The notes under the pieces were generated by a model. That model was not told the origin of the DNA and searched no databases. It worked only from the letters and a program-made list of their open reading frames with translations. This document shows, in pieces, positions 17,901 to 27,173 of a stretch of DNA of 64,000 bases; position 1 is the stretch's first letter; every line of letters starts with the position of its first letter. The translations under genes were made by a program, and so were the position numbers. The DNA is taken from positions 1-64,000 of the forward strand of contig NZ_SADV01000025.1 in assembly GCF_006864135.1 (NCBI RefSeq), written 5' to 3'. This DNA is from Lysinibacillus sphaericus. GTDB lineage: Bacteria; Bacillota; Bacilli; Bacillales_A; Planococcaceae.

Positions 17901-19346
17901 TTAAATAAACAACTTTTCATTTTTAAATTTATGACTTGTTAATAAGCTAACAATAATAAATATCACTAAGGAAGCGACGATTGGAATTGTCACGGTATGC
18001 ATACCAAAGACAGAAGGATAAAAACGATCAATGATTATATAAAGGATCATACCCGAAATCATTGACGCTATAGCACCATACTTATTGGCCTTTTTCCAAT
18101 ATAGTCCTAATACGACGGTCCAAATAAAGACTGCCTCAAGTCCGCCAAAAGCGAATAAATTTAGCCATACTAATAAATCTGGTGGATTTAGTGCAAAAAC
18201 GACAACGGCTAAACCGATCACTGTCGTAACAATAAAACTTGCACGCTTAATTTCCGTATCATTCGCTGTTGGTTTTATATAATTTAAGTAAATATCTTTC
18301 ACTACTGTGGAGCTTACAAGCATAAGTAACGCGTTGACTGTAGACATCGTTGCTGCCATCGGTGCTGCTAAAACAATGCCAGCTAAAAATGGTGGTAAAA
18401 CTTTTAATGTTAGCATCGGCATAACTTTATCACCAATTTCAATACCCGGTATCACTGGTCGTGCAAAAACACCGATTAGATGCATCCCAAACATTATTGT
18501 CCCAATGGCAATAGTGCCAATGATAATAGCTAAATGCATACTTTTAGAATCTTTATAGCTCATAGCACGAACTGCGATTTGTGGAAGTCCCACAACTCCA
18601 ACACCAATCAAAATCCAAAATGTAGATACGTATAATGGCGTTAACTCACCTTCTGCTCCAAATGGAGACACAAGATTCGGATTCTCAACGACAAGTGAAG
18701 CCATAATATTATCGATTCCTCCACCAGCGATGATTGTCCCAATTAATAAAATAATAGTTCCGATAACCATAATAGAGCCTTGCACCGTATCCGTTAGTGC
18801 AACAGCACGGAAGCCCCCAATAATCACATACACTAATACCGAAATCGCAAATATAAAGAGTGCAGTTGTATAGTTTAAGCCAGTTAATGATTCTATTAAT
18901 CGAGCACCACCTACCCATTGGGCCATCATTGCGGAAAATAAAAAAATGATAATACTAATGGCCGATAGGATAACAATAGTATGACTCTTATAGCGTTCTC
19001 GTAAAAAATCTATTAACGTGATGGCTTGATACCGTCTTGCGATAATAGCAAATTTCTTCCCTAAAATCATTAAGACGAAATAACCTGCAGGAAGCTGCGC
19101 CATCGCCAGCAATACCCAGCCAAGCCCTTTCGTGTATGCAACGCCTGGACCACCAATAAAGCTACTTGCACTACCGTACGTAGCAATCATTGTCATAGCG
19201 AGGATAAAGCCTCCCATTTCACGACCACCGAGGAAGTATTCCTGTAAAAATGAATTGGAAGAGCGTACATACTTATTTGACCAGATCCCAATACCAAAAA
19301 TGATGACTAGAAATAATAGCAGTGGAAAAATAACTTGCCAATGCAT
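17901..19346 (-). CDS. panF: Sodium/pantothenate symporter PanF
   Basis: A 481-residue sodium:solute symporter of the SSS family with about 13 membrane segments. The opening (FFLGG-type motif as YFLGGREMGGFILAMTMIATYGSASSF, in part) and the segment GVAYTKGLGWVLLAMAQLPA fit pantothenate permeases. The best specific evidence is the small DUF997/YhdT-like gene directly upstream, a pairing typical of panF. PanF imports pantothenate, the coenzyme A precursor, with sodium. The ATG overlaps the upstream stop codon by one base (TAATG), so the two are translationally coupled. Confidence 0.9.
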   Translation of the reverse strand: MHWQVIFPLLLFLVIIFGIGIWSNKYVRSSNSFLQEYFLGGREMGGFILAMTMIATYGSASSFIGGPGVAYTKGLGWVLLAMAQLPAGYFVLMILGKKFAIIARRYQAITLIDFLRERYKSHTIVILSAISIIIFLFSAMMAQWVGGARLIESLTGLNYTTALFIFAISVLVYVIIGGFRAVALTDTVQGSIMVIGTIILLIGTIIAGGGIDNIMASLVVENPNLVSPFGAEGELTPLYVSTFWILIGVGVVGLPQIAVRAMSYKDSKSMHLAIIIGTIAIGTIMFGMHLIGVFARPVIPGIEIGDKVMPMLTLKVLPPFLAGIVLAAPMAATMSTVNALLMLVSSTVVKDIYLNYIKPTANDTEIKRASFIVTTVIGLAVVVFALNPPDLLVWLNLFAFGGLEAVFIWTVVLGLYWKKANKYGAIASMISGMILYIIIDRFYPSVFGMHTVTIPIVASLVIFIIVSLLTSHKFKNEKLFI

Positions 19347-19609
19347 TATTGATCCACCTCCTCATCGTCAAATGGTACCTCTTTGAAAAAGAGTTTCATG
19401 ACGACCCAGATTAACATAATCATAAAACCTGTCCCTGCAATACAGCTATAGAAAAACCATGCAGGGAAACCGAATACATACGTATAGCTTGTTGGATCAC
19501 CAGAGCCTAGTCCATAGGCAAAACCAAACCAAATCGCAAAGTTAACGATAACAAGGCCGATACCGATAAGCGCCTCTCGATGCGCAATTTTAAAGCGTTG
19601 ATCTTTCAA
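19346..19609 (-). CDS. YhdT/DUF997-family small membrane protein
   Basis: An 87-residue protein with two membrane segments (about residues 12-36 and 48-72). The segment NFAIWFGFAYGLG and a following FPAWFFYSCIAG are characteristic of the YhdT family, regularly encoded just upstream of panF. The role is unknown; it may be an accessory subunit for the symporter. It starts the panF transcript. The acidic C-terminus (DDEEVDQ) ends in the coupling overlap. Confidence 0.88.
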   Translation of the reverse strand: MKDQRFKIAHREALIGIGLVIVNFAIWFGFAYGLGSGDPTSYTYVFGFPAWFFYSCIAGTGFMIMLIWVVMKLFFKEVPFDDEEVDQ

Positions 19610-19826
19610 AATACAGTCCCCCCTAACCTACTCTATTTTACTGATATGTTCGTATTATGGGAACCTTTGTGAAAAAATAAATATCAATAGCTCAAGCTAT
19701 TTTTTAAAAATAACGATTAACAGAGATTTTCCCCTTATTTCGGGTTTAACATTAGATTGTTTTAATTCAATAGTATCTAATAGCTCTACATCTAAATTTT
19801 CGCTATCTTCCCAGTATGAAATATTT

Positions 19827-20230
19827 CTAGATGCCATTTATTTTTAAGTCTTTGATATTTATTCTCTTCAATCCACATATGTAGGTTTTTGCAGGTTCCA
19901 TTATTTTACAATCAGCCCCTTTATGTTCTAAAGCGGCATATTTTTGAGATGGGATTGTTAGAGTTACCATATCATCTGGAATATGTTCGTACTTTTTCAC
20001 TTCAACACAAACCCAGTAACCATCTTCAAAATCATGATCTACGACAAAAGCACCAACTTGCTGTGAAGAATTTTCTACATGTTTCATTTCGCCAATTCGT
20101 TTTTTTAACTGCAAGGATGTTTTAGGAATTTCGATTATCTATTGATCAGCTGGACATAAAACCCGAAAACCTACTAGCTTTAACTCCTCAATTTCTTTAT
20201 CTCTTTGCGCTGCAATGTGAATTCTGTCAT
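19827..20230 (-). pseudogene. Broken GyrI-like effector-binding domain gene
   Basis: An open stretch of 95 codons (19827-20114) encodes the middle of a small-molecule binding domain of the GyrI/AraC-effector type (VENSSQQVGAFVVDHDFEDG, then KYEHIPDDMVTLTIPSQKYA). The true beginning lies upstream: an ATG at 20230 with ribosome site AGGGG opens a frame coding MTEFTLQRKE, then a frameshift leads into the frame coding KLVGFRVLCPADQ, a TAG stop, and IIEIPKTSLQLKKRIGEMKH, which joins the open stretch. The 3' end also looks frame-broken, with a WEDSENLDVELLDTIE-coding segment in another frame downstream. The gene is probably inactive. Confidence 0.8.
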
Positions 20231-20305
20231 TTCATTTCCCCTCATACAATTATTTTACATTTTCTACAATAAAAATAAATATTCCTCTTTTTCCTATAAA
20301 AATTG

Positions 20306-20337
20306 AAAAACGCCTGATATCCAAGCGTTTTTCAACA
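20306..20337 (-). terminator. Terminator of the chemoreceptor gene
   Basis: AAAAACGC and GCGTTTTT form the stem around a loop containing GATATCC. It is very similar to the perfect palindrome at 22974-23003. Confidence 0.8.
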
Positions 20338-20341
20338 TTCC

Positions 20342-22036
20342 TTAATATTGAAATTTTTTTAATAAGCTTTGAAGCTCGTCTGCCTGTTGTGCCATCTCTT
20401 TGGCTGAAGAAGCCATATTGTCTATGAAAGCTAATTGCTCCTTCGCTGTTAGCGTAACGTACTCCGTACTTTCGGTTGCCTTGCTCGCAATGCGTGCCAT
20501 TGCTTCTGTTGAGGCAGTAACTTCTTCAACACTTGCGGACATTTGCTCCGTCACGGCAGAGATGTCATGTAACTGCGTACTAACCCCTTTAATCGACTGC
20601 ATAATCTTGTGGAAGGCCAGTTTTGTATCATCTACAACATCCATACCTGACGCAGCTTCCTTCGAGTTACTAGAAATAGCCGAAATTACATTGGCTGTAT
20701 CATTTTGAATTGAATGAATAAGTGTTGCTATTTGGTCAGCAGATTCCTTTGATTGTTCTGCTAATTTGCGAACTTCATCAGCAACGACAACAAAGCCTTT
20801 TCCTTGTTCACCAGCACGAGCCGCTTCAATAGCTGCATTTAAGGCCAGCAAATTCGTTTGATCGGCGATGCTTGTAATCACATCAACGATATTGCCAATT
20901 TGCTGTGACTGATCACCTAATATACGGACCTGTGCCTCTACATTGCCAGATGATTCATTAATAATTGTCATTTGATGCAATACACGATTCAAAGAATCAT
21001 TGCCTTGTGCAACCTCATCACTCATTAAATCAGCAGCATCTGAAACAGTTGAAGCGGTTTTAGCAACTTGTTGGATGCCTATCGCCATTTCCTGCATGGC
21101 AGTTAGGCTATCACTCGTGCTTTGTAATGTAGTTTTTGAACCATCCGCTATATCTTCTAATGTTGACGTTAGCTGTCTTGTCATATCTGCTGTTTGCTGC
21201 GATTTAGTCGTTAAGCCATCAGAAGATACATCAACCTGTTTAGACGATTGTGCTATTTGTTGCATTAATACTTTAAAACTTGTCAGCATTTTGTTAAAAG
21301 ATTGCGCTAGCTCCCCTGCTTCATCCTTGGAATTAATTTGTAACTGTTTTGTTAAATCTCCTTCTCCATCCGCAATATCTCGTAGTTGATTGTTTATTTC
21401 ACGAAGCGGTTTCACAAATGCTCTTGTGAAAAGGAAGCTACCTAATATAGCTATGATTGCCCCGATGAACAATACAATAAGAAGCTTACCGATAAATGTA
21501 AAAATAATTGTATTAATCCCATCTATTGTTTCACCGACAAACCACATTCCAATGATGTCTCCATTTGCATCTTTAATCGGTGCATAGAGTGTTAAATATT
21601 TCGTTCCTACTACATCAGCTTCACCTATAAAGGTTTCCCCTTTATTCATGACATTTTCAACGACTTTTGGATCAGCATCTTTGCCCACTAAACGTTCTCC
21701 ATTTAGCTTTAGGTTGGTGATCAGTCCTTTTGACCCTTGAAAAATGGTTACACCGCCATCGATGCTTTCTCCTACCTCATCTACAAAGGCTTCCTGATTA
21801 ACGATTTTTGTATCCCCTTTGTAAAGTTCCCCATCTTGTATAGCCCAATCTCCCTTAAATCGTTCCTCTAGCAGCATATAACCAACCTTTGAAATATGGG
21901 TTATGCTCTGTACAAAATTGTTACGCATAATTTGTTTTACTTGTATATGAGAAACAAATCCAATCATAACGCTTAAAAATAGGATGACTCCCACTAAAAG
22001 CAAATTAAATTTTGTACTAATTTTAAAAGTACGCAA
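20342..22036 (-). CDS. Methyl-accepting chemotaxis protein
   Basis: A 564-residue chemoreceptor that senses a ligand outside the cell and controls the CheA kinase. It has an N-terminal membrane segment ([20 protein letters not shown]), a periplasm-side single-Cache domain of about 150 residues with [19 protein letters not shown], a second membrane segment ([19 protein letters not shown]), a HAMP domain, and a long signalling coiled coil with the hairpin tip [21 protein letters not shown] place the start at the TTG at 22036, 9-10 bases after AAAGGAGAG, rather than at the ATG at 22108, which has no ribosome site. It stands alone, away from chemotaxis operons. Confidence 0.93.
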   Translation of the reverse strand: MRTFKISTKFNLLLVGVILFLSVMIGFVSHIQVKQIMRNNFVQSITHISKVGYMLLEERFKGDWAIQDGELYKGDTKIVNQEAFVDEVGESIDGGVTIFQGSKGLITNLKLNGERLVGKDADPKVVENVMNKGETFIGEADVVGTKYLTLYAPIKDANGDIIGMWFVGETIDGINTIIFTFIGKLLIVLFIGAIIAILGSFLFTRAFVKPLREINNQLRDIADGEGDLTKQLQINSKDEAGELAQSFNKMLTSFKVLMQQIAQSSKQVDVSSDGLTTKSQQTADMTRQLTSTLEDIADGSKTTLQSTSDSLTAMQEMAIGIQQVAKTASTVSDAADLMSDEVAQGNDSLNRVLHQMTIINESSGNVEAQVRILGDQSQQIGNIVDVITSIADQTNLLALNAAIEAARAGEQGKGFVVVADEVRKLAEQSKESADQIATLIHSIQNDTANVISAISSNSKEAASGMDVVDDTKLAFHKIMQSIKGVSTQLHDISAVTEQMSASVEEVTASTEAMARIASKATESTEYVTLTAKEQLAFIDNMASSAKEMAQQADELQSLLKKFQY

Positions 22037-22205
22037 TAAATTTTTCTCTCCTTTCTCATATTTATTAGGAATATTATGTATAAAAAATAAGCCAAGTTTA
22101 TTAAACATTATTCTATAAATAGTTTCAATATATTATCAATAAATTACCATTTTTAATCATTATAGGGTGTTTTGAGTATAGGAAAGACGGTAAATTTACA
22201 ATGTG

Positions 22206-22338
22206 AGGTTGATTTTGTTTCGACTGTGCGCATTCTAGAGAGGGTACGATGAGCCGCTTCACTTCGCTGTAAGTTCTCATTTGTGACGCTAATCCTTAAG
22301 GAGAAGTCCAGTCTCCACTGTCACCAATCCTCACTAGT
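22206..22338. repeat. Degraded copy of the dispersed intergenic repeat
   Basis: It opens with GGTTGATTTTGTTTCGACTG and ends with AGTCTCCACTGTCACCAATC, which match the ends of the better preserved copy at 57042-57281 (GGTTGATTTCCGTTCCGACT and TTCTCCACTCCAATCAAC). The interior is diverged. It fills most of the gap between the chemoreceptor gene and the next gene. Confidence 0.55.
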
Positions 22339-22410
22339 AAATAAATATTTCATTTTTGGGGGACGTTTAAATTATTCTTCATATATTTAGAAAAGTGGCC
22401 GTTGAATAAG

Positions 22411-22776
22411 TTATTTATTGGAAAGTTCATCAATCGCTAGAACAGCTAGCTCCAAAGCTTTAATTCTTCTTTCTAAAAGCGTTCTTTGGGGACTACCAGC
22501 CTTTGACTTAACATATACTTTCTCAATTGATGGAACTAAACTAGTAAGAACATTGCGAGCATCTGCTAATTCTTCCTGGGTGTAATGATGGGGGCTTTGA
22601 TGCCAAACGTTTTCTAGTATTGCTAATCCAATGCAAACAGCTTTGAGTCGTTTCTTTACTAAGGTAGTATTTGCGCCTTTCTGAATCATCTGGGATAAGG
22701 CATTTTCGAGTTTATTGATTGTCGATTGTAACGATTTTATTGATTCCAATTTTTCTACATTTGATACGTTTTCCAT
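22411..22776 (-). CDS. Small helical protein with an internal repeat, unknown function
   Basis: I do not recognise a family. With the ATG at 22776, preceded by GAAAGGGC, the product is 121 residues and appears all-helical. A pattern recurs within it: TTLVKKRLKAVCIGLAILEN near residues 40-60 and RTLLERRIKALELAVLAIDE near the C-terminus, suggesting two copies of a helical motif. No signal peptide or membrane segment is visible. It stands alone between the degraded repeat and a perfect palindromic terminator. An upstream ATG at 22857 is less likely because the extension is very basic and lacks a ribosome site. Confidence 0.65.
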   Translation of the reverse strand: MENVSNVEKLESIKSLQSTINKLENALSQMIQKGANTTLVKKRLKAVCIGLAILENVWHQSPHHYTQEELADARNVLTSLVPSIEKVYVKSKAGSPQRTLLERRIKALELAVLAIDELSNK

Positions 22777-22973
22777 TTTAGTACTGCCCTTTCTTCGTTT
22801 CCGAATTTTATTCCTTGATTCTTGATAAAATCGTAAAAAACCCGATTTCACCCGCAATATTTTAACATAACTACAAAGTGAAAGCCTCTTCTATCTGTTT
22901 ATCCTCGTCTTTAAGGGATATTAGTCTTTACTTGAATAAGGATGATTTTACAAAGAAGTTGCTTAATAGAATC

Positions 22974-23003
22974 AAAAAACGCTTGGATATCCAAGCGTTT
23001 TTT
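22974..23003. terminator. Perfect 30-bp palindromic terminator
   Basis: AAAAAACGCTTGGAT and its exact reverse complement ATCCAAGCGTTTTTT meet without a spacer. The T run on the minus strand ends the ligase operon. The symmetry also allows termination from the plus strand. Confidence 0.85.
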
Positions 23004-23046
23004 ATCTTTATTCAGTAAATATTTTTCTTCTCCAAGGCGAAATGGC

Positions 23047-24513
23047 TTAATTCGCGGCTTTCACATACATTTGTAATACTTTTTTATCGATCTTTCCAAC
23101 ACTTGTTTTTGGCAATTCATCGATGAACATAATCTTTTTTGGAATTTTGTAGCGACCTAAATACTTTCTACAGATTTCTTTGATTTCTTCTAATATAGTA
23201 TCTTGCTTATCCTGGCAAACGATAACGGCCACCACGATTTCTCCCCAATAATCATCAACCATTCCAATCACTGCAACCTCTTGCACTAGCTGATGACGTA
23301 AAATGCATTGCTCTACCTCCTGGGGATAAACATTTTCTCCACCTGAAATAATCATCTCTTTACTGCGACCGACAATGTAAAAATCACCATCATCATCCAT
23401 CAGTGCTAAATCGCCAGTTTTTAACCACCCATCTTGAATGATTTTTTCAGTCTCCTGCCGATTATTCCAGTAAAAGCGAAACATATGCTTTCCTCTAACT
23501 AATAGCTCTCCGACTACGTTTGGCGCACAGCTTTCTCCTGCACTATTGATAATTTTAGCTTCATTGAATTGCATGCTCTTCCCCACAGCACCTTTTTTTA
23601 AATAAGCGGCCTCCCGTGAAATATAAAAATTATTGGGCCCCGCCTCTGTTAAACCATAGCCCTCTTTAAAAAATAGTCCCTTCTTAAAAAATGCGTCATA
23701 TATTGGATACGGGCACGGTGCGCCCCCTGATAAAAAAACTTTCACTGAAGGGAAGCTACTGTTCTTAAAGTAATCCTCTGCAATCATCGCTTGGTACATT
23801 GTTGGCACAAAAAGCGAAATCGTTGTCTTGTACTGATTAATCGCCTTTAGAGCTTTTTCTGCCTCAAACTTATCACCAATAACAACTGTACCGCCAGCCA
23901 TTAGCAGCGGTATACATAAGGCATTCAAACCACCTGTATGGAACAACGGCATATAATTTAACGTACAATCACTATCGCTCAAGCCCCAGCTAATAATTGT
24001 ATTTATCGCATTCCAATTAACAGAATTAAAGGATAGGACAACACCTTTCGCCTTACCAGTTGTACCCCCTGTATAAATCATTAACCAAGGGTCATTAAGG
24101 TCTACTGCTCGAATGGTTAGAGTAGCCCCTTCATTAACTAAACGAAGGGAATGCATGTTTTCGAAAGATAAAGGGCAATTCATTTCTTCATCGTAAAGCA
24201 GTAAGGAAGGCGTAGCATCCGTCAAAATATCAGTTAATTCCGCCGTACTCATACGCCAATTCAATGGCACGTAGATAAGGCCTCTTAATCCGCAGGCGAA
24301 TAAGACAGCAAAAAGCTGAATATGATTTTTCGCAAATACGGCTACACGACTCCCTGCTTGCAAGTTTTGGCGCTCAAAAAAATGACTCCATTTTGTGATT
24401 TCCTCTGTTAATTGCTGATAAGTCCATTGTTCCTTAGTTTCTAAGTTCACCAATGCTAGACGTTTAGGTGTTAGAAATGCACGTTTTAAAATCCAGGATT
24501 GCTCTACAAACAT
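23047..24513 (-). CDS. Acyl-CoA synthetase/ligase (AMP-binding)
   Basis: A 488-residue ANL-superfamily enzyme that would activate a carboxylic acid to its CoA thioester through an acyl-adenylate. It shows the P-loop LMIYTGGTTGKAKGVVLS, the adenine-binding EGYGLTEAGPNN, the hinge region with GWLKTGDLALMDDDGDFYIV and GRSKEMIISGGENVYPQEVE, and the C-terminal lysine motif PKTSVGKIDKKVL. It is the last gene of the operon that begins with the livJ importer, 17 bases after the dehydrogenase gene. The acid activated is unknown; it is presumably related to the imported substrate. Confidence 0.92.
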   Translation of the reverse strand: MFVEQSWILKRAFLTPKRLALVNLETKEQWTYQQLTEEITKWSHFFERQNLQAGSRVAVFAKNHIQLFAVLFACGLRGLIYVPLNWRMSTAELTDILTDATPSLLLYDEEMNCPLSFENMHSLRLVNEGATLTIRAVDLNDPWLMIYTGGTTGKAKGVVLSFNSVNWNAINTIISWGLSDSDCTLNYMPLFHTGGLNALCIPLLMAGGTVVIGDKFEAEKALKAINQYKTTISLFVPTMYQAMIAEDYFKNSSFPSVKVFLSGGAPCPYPIYDAFFKKGLFFKEGYGLTEAGPNNFYISREAAYLKKGAVGKSMQFNEAKIINSAGESCAPNVVGELLVRGKHMFRFYWNNRQETEKIIQDGWLKTGDLALMDDDGDFYIVGRSKEMIISGGENVYPQEVEQCILRHQLVQEVAVIGMVDDYWGEIVVAVIVCQDKQDTILEEIKEICRKYLGRYKIPKKIMFIDELPKTSVGKIDKKVLQMYVKAAN

Positions 24514-24529
24514 CTTGAAAGCCTCCTTA

Positions 24530-25261
24530 TCACATCATAATTGCTCCATCCACATGAAGCGTGTGACCGTGGACATAGGAAGCCTCATCAGATGCTAAAA
24601 ATAAATAAGCATTGGCAATATCTCTAGGTGTTCCTAATCTTTGCAGTGGTACGATGGAGCGCATTTGTGCTAGCACATTTTCTGGCATTTTTTTCACCAT
24701 ATCTGTTTCTGTAAAGCCAGGTGCAACCGCATTCACGTTGATGCCTTTGCGCCCCAATTCCTTCGCCCATGTTTTGGTCATGCCAACAATAGCAGCCTTT
24801 GTGGCAGCGTAATTTGTTTGGCCAACATTGCCATAGACACCGCTAACAGAGGATGTATTAATAATTTTTCCCCCACCGGCAGCAATCATATGTGGAATTA
24901 CTTCTTGTGTACACTGAAATACTCCAGTCAAATTCACATCAAGCACCTGTTGAAACTGATCTTCCGTCATTTTTGTTAACATCGAATCACGAGTAATACC
25001 TGCATTATTCACTAAAATATCAACTCGGCCCGTATGCTCTATAACCGTTGCCACTAGCTTCTTGACACTTTCTCTATCTGCAACATTTACTTGCATAAAT
25101 AATGCCTGGTCACCTAATTGCTGGGCAGCTGAAGTACCCGCTTCTTCATTAAAATCTGCAATGACAACGAATGCACCCTCTTCAATAAATCGTTCAGCAG
25201 CAGCATAGCCTATCCCGTTCGCTGCTCCTGTAATAATGGCAACTTTATTGTTTAAACGCAT
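24530..25261 (-). CDS. SDR oxidoreductase, FabG/PhaB-like
   Basis: A 243-residue short-chain dehydrogenase/reductase. The Rossmann glycine motif TGAANGIG is near the N-terminus. The catalytic Ser is in INTSSVSGVYG and the Tyr-Lys pair is in YAATKAAIVG. The C-terminal half resembles FabG and acetoacetyl-CoA reductases, with substrates carried as acyl-CoA or acyl-ACP. In this operon it could oxidise a hydroxyacyl-CoA to the ketoacyl-CoA used by the KAS III-like protein. The start at 25261 follows TTGGAGG; the gene overlaps the hydrolase stop by 17 bases. Confidence 0.93.
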   Translation of the reverse strand: MRLNNKVAIITGAANGIGYAAAERFIEEGAFVVIADFNEEAGTSAAQQLGDQALFMQVNVADRESVKKLVATVIEHTGRVDILVNNAGITRDSMLTKMTEDQFQQVLDVNLTGVFQCTQEVIPHMIAAGGGKIINTSSVSGVYGNVGQTNYAATKAAIVGMTKTWAKELGRKGINVNAVAPGFTETDMVKKMPENVLAQMRSIVPLQRLGTPRDIANAYLFLASDEASYVHGHTLHVDGAIMM

Positions 25262-26156
25262 AATTTTTTCCTCCAATTTCTAAAAATGCTTCAATTTCAG
25301 TTGTAAGCTGTGGTAAATCATCAATTAATGGGGAGTGACCGCAGTCTTTTAATCTGACGAATTGTGCATTCGCGCCTAAATCGAGCATTGTTTCTTCATT
25401 CATTCCTTCTGTTATGACATAATCACGATCCCCTCTTAACACTAAAACTGGAATGGTAATCTGTTGAACTTCATGAGTGCCTTTGGCGACCTCATGATTA
25501 ACAGCACTTATATTGAAGACATTTAATGCATGATAAACTTCAGCTAAATTTCGTTGCGTCAACATATCCTCCACATATGTCTGATAGTGTTCCGGGCTAG
25601 GCTGATTATGAGTGTATATAAGTGCGTTCCAGACCGATTGTAAGCCTTGCACATTTTTCGAATCATAGAACCCTTGTACTAATTTTGTTTTAAATGTATC
25701 GACGAGTACTTCTTCATAGGTAAATGCCCTTTTTAATGCAGCTTGATTGCCAGTACCTAAATCCGTGTAAAATGGGTAGCCTCTCGTAGATGCTGAAGCT
25801 AGTAAAATAAGCTGCTGACAATAGCCTGGATACTGTGCGACAAACTGCATACATACAGCTCCGCCCGTTGACCAGCCAATCATGTCAAACTGTTTCAATT
25901 GAATGGCGTCCACAAAAAGCTTCACATCATCGCTAAAATCTTTAATCGCAGAAATTGGTTTATAATAAGATGAACTACCAAAACCTCGTAAATCCAGCGC
26001 ATAAATTGTATATTTTTCATCCAACGCATCGATTAGAACGTCCCAATGCTTGGAGGATGTCATATTGCCATGAATAAGTAATAAAACTCGTTCTCCCCCT
26101 TGACGTTTACGATAAGCAATCGTTTCTCCATTAGATAGCTGAACAGTTTTTAACAT
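25245..26156 (-). CDS. Alpha/beta hydrolase
   Basis: A 303-residue alpha/beta-hydrolase-fold enzyme. The oxyanion motif LLIHGNMTSSKHWD comes first, the nucleophile elbow GWSTGGAV (Ser near residue 100) next, then the acid in LRGDRDYVI and the histidine in KDCGHSPLIDD. Such enzymes cleave esters, thioesters or C-C bonds of diketones. Its place between a KAS III-like gene and an SDR gene suggests action on an intermediate of the same pathway. It starts 12 bases after the KAS III-like gene. Confidence 0.88.
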   Translation of the reverse strand: MLKTVQLSNGETIAYRKRQGGERVLLLIHGNMTSSKHWDVLIDALDEKYTIYALDLRGFGSSSYYKPISAIKDFSDDVKLFVDAIQLKQFDMIGWSTGGAVCMQFVAQYPGYCQQLILLASASTRGYPFYTDLGTGNQAALKRAFTYEEVLVDTFKTKLVQGFYDSKNVQGLQSVWNALIYTHNQPSPEHYQTYVEDMLTQRNLAEVYHALNVFNISAVNHEVAKGTHEVQQITIPVLVLRGDRDYVITEGMNEETMLDLGANAQFVRLKDCGHSPLIDDLPQLTTEIEAFLEIGGKNYAFKQ

Positions 26157-26168
26157 CGCATTTCCCCC

Positions 26169-27173
26169 TTATCCCCATCGAATCGTAATAGCTCCCCAGA
26201 CGTAACCAATACCTGCACTAACAAGTGTGACGATGTCTCCATCATGGATACGGCCTTCATCTAACGCCAGCTGCAATGATACTATTTGGTCAATCTGTCC
26301 AATATGACCATACTCTCGTAAATATATGGATTGCTCCTGCTGCAAGCCGAGTTCAGATAAAATATAGTCATGAGCTGATTTTTTCATGTGAAGCATCGCT
26401 AAATAACGAATATCCCCCTCATTTAATCCACTTTTCGCCAAGGATTTTCGAATTACCTTCAAAAAATTACTTAAAGATTTTTGCTCTAAGCGCTCCTTCA
26501 TCCCAATCGGATCGATTACATCGAGCTGATACAAATTATTTTCTAAATCAGAAGGCGTTAAAGGTTTTTTTGTACCACCGACAGGCACGACTACATCCTC
26601 TGAGAACGAGCCATCCGTCATAATATCCGCCTCTAATAAATGATTTTTGTCATAGTTTTTTTGTAACAGGATAGCGCCACCACCAGCCGCTAAATTGTAC
26701 ATAAAGCGTGTTCGAGGATTGCTGTAATCGATAAAATCAACATTTCGATAGCCACCAGCTAAGAGGATCGTCTGAATGGAATCATCCGACGCCATTAAGC
26801 TTTGCGCTAGTTTTAGCGCCATAATGGTCGTGCCACATCTTAATTGCACATCGAATGCCCAAGCATTTACGGCCCCTAGCTCCTCCTGCATTTTTATAGA
26901 GGCAGTCCACAAGGGATACTCTTTATGCTCCTCTCCCATATAAATCACAACATCAATATCTTTTGGGTCGATATGAGCTTTGCGTATAGCGTCCTGCGCT
27001 GCCCATATCCCCATTTGAACCGTATGATCTTGCTCACCAGGAATAGGCTTTTCATAGATGCCCATTTTTTGTCGAATAATATCCTCTGGAATATTGGAAA
27101 GCCTCGCAATCTCTTTAGAGGTCATTTTCGTTTGTGGAATATAGATTCCTGTGCTTACAATGCCTACTGTCAT
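26169..27173 (-). CDS. KAS III-like (thiolase superfamily) enzyme
   Basis: A 334-residue protein of the FabH/beta-ketoacyl synthase III group. The active-site Cys113 lies in FDVQLRCGTTIMALK. The His candidate is in LHMKKSAHDYIL. The usual third residue Asn appears replaced by a GHIGQIDQI motif, as in several FabH relatives that are not fatty acid initiators. It is therefore more likely a specialised condensing or thiolytic enzyme of a catabolic route than the housekeeping FabH. It overlaps livM by 4 bases, tying it to the importer operon. Confidence 0.85.
   Translation of the reverse strand: MTVGIVSTGIYIPQTKMTSKEIARLSNIPEDIIRQKMGIYEKPIPGEQDHTVQMGIWAAQDAIRKAHIDPKDIDVVIYMGEEHKEYPLWTASIKMQEELGAVNAWAFDVQLRCGTTIMALKLAQSLMASDDSIQTILLAGGYRNVDFIDYSNPRTRFMYNLAAGGGAILLQKNYDKNHLLEADIMTDGSFSEDVVVPVGGTKKPLTPSDLENNLYQLDVIDPIGMKERLEQKSLSNFLKVIRKSLAKSGLNEGDIRYLAMLHMKKSAHDYILSELGLQQEQSIYLREYGHIGQIDQIVSLQLALDEGRIHDGDIVTLVSAGIGYVWGAITIRWG

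Noticed and set aside
22110-22200. Sigma-D promoter for the chemoreceptor gene
   Set aside because: A TAAA and a GATAAT-like box exist, but the spacing and match are too weak.
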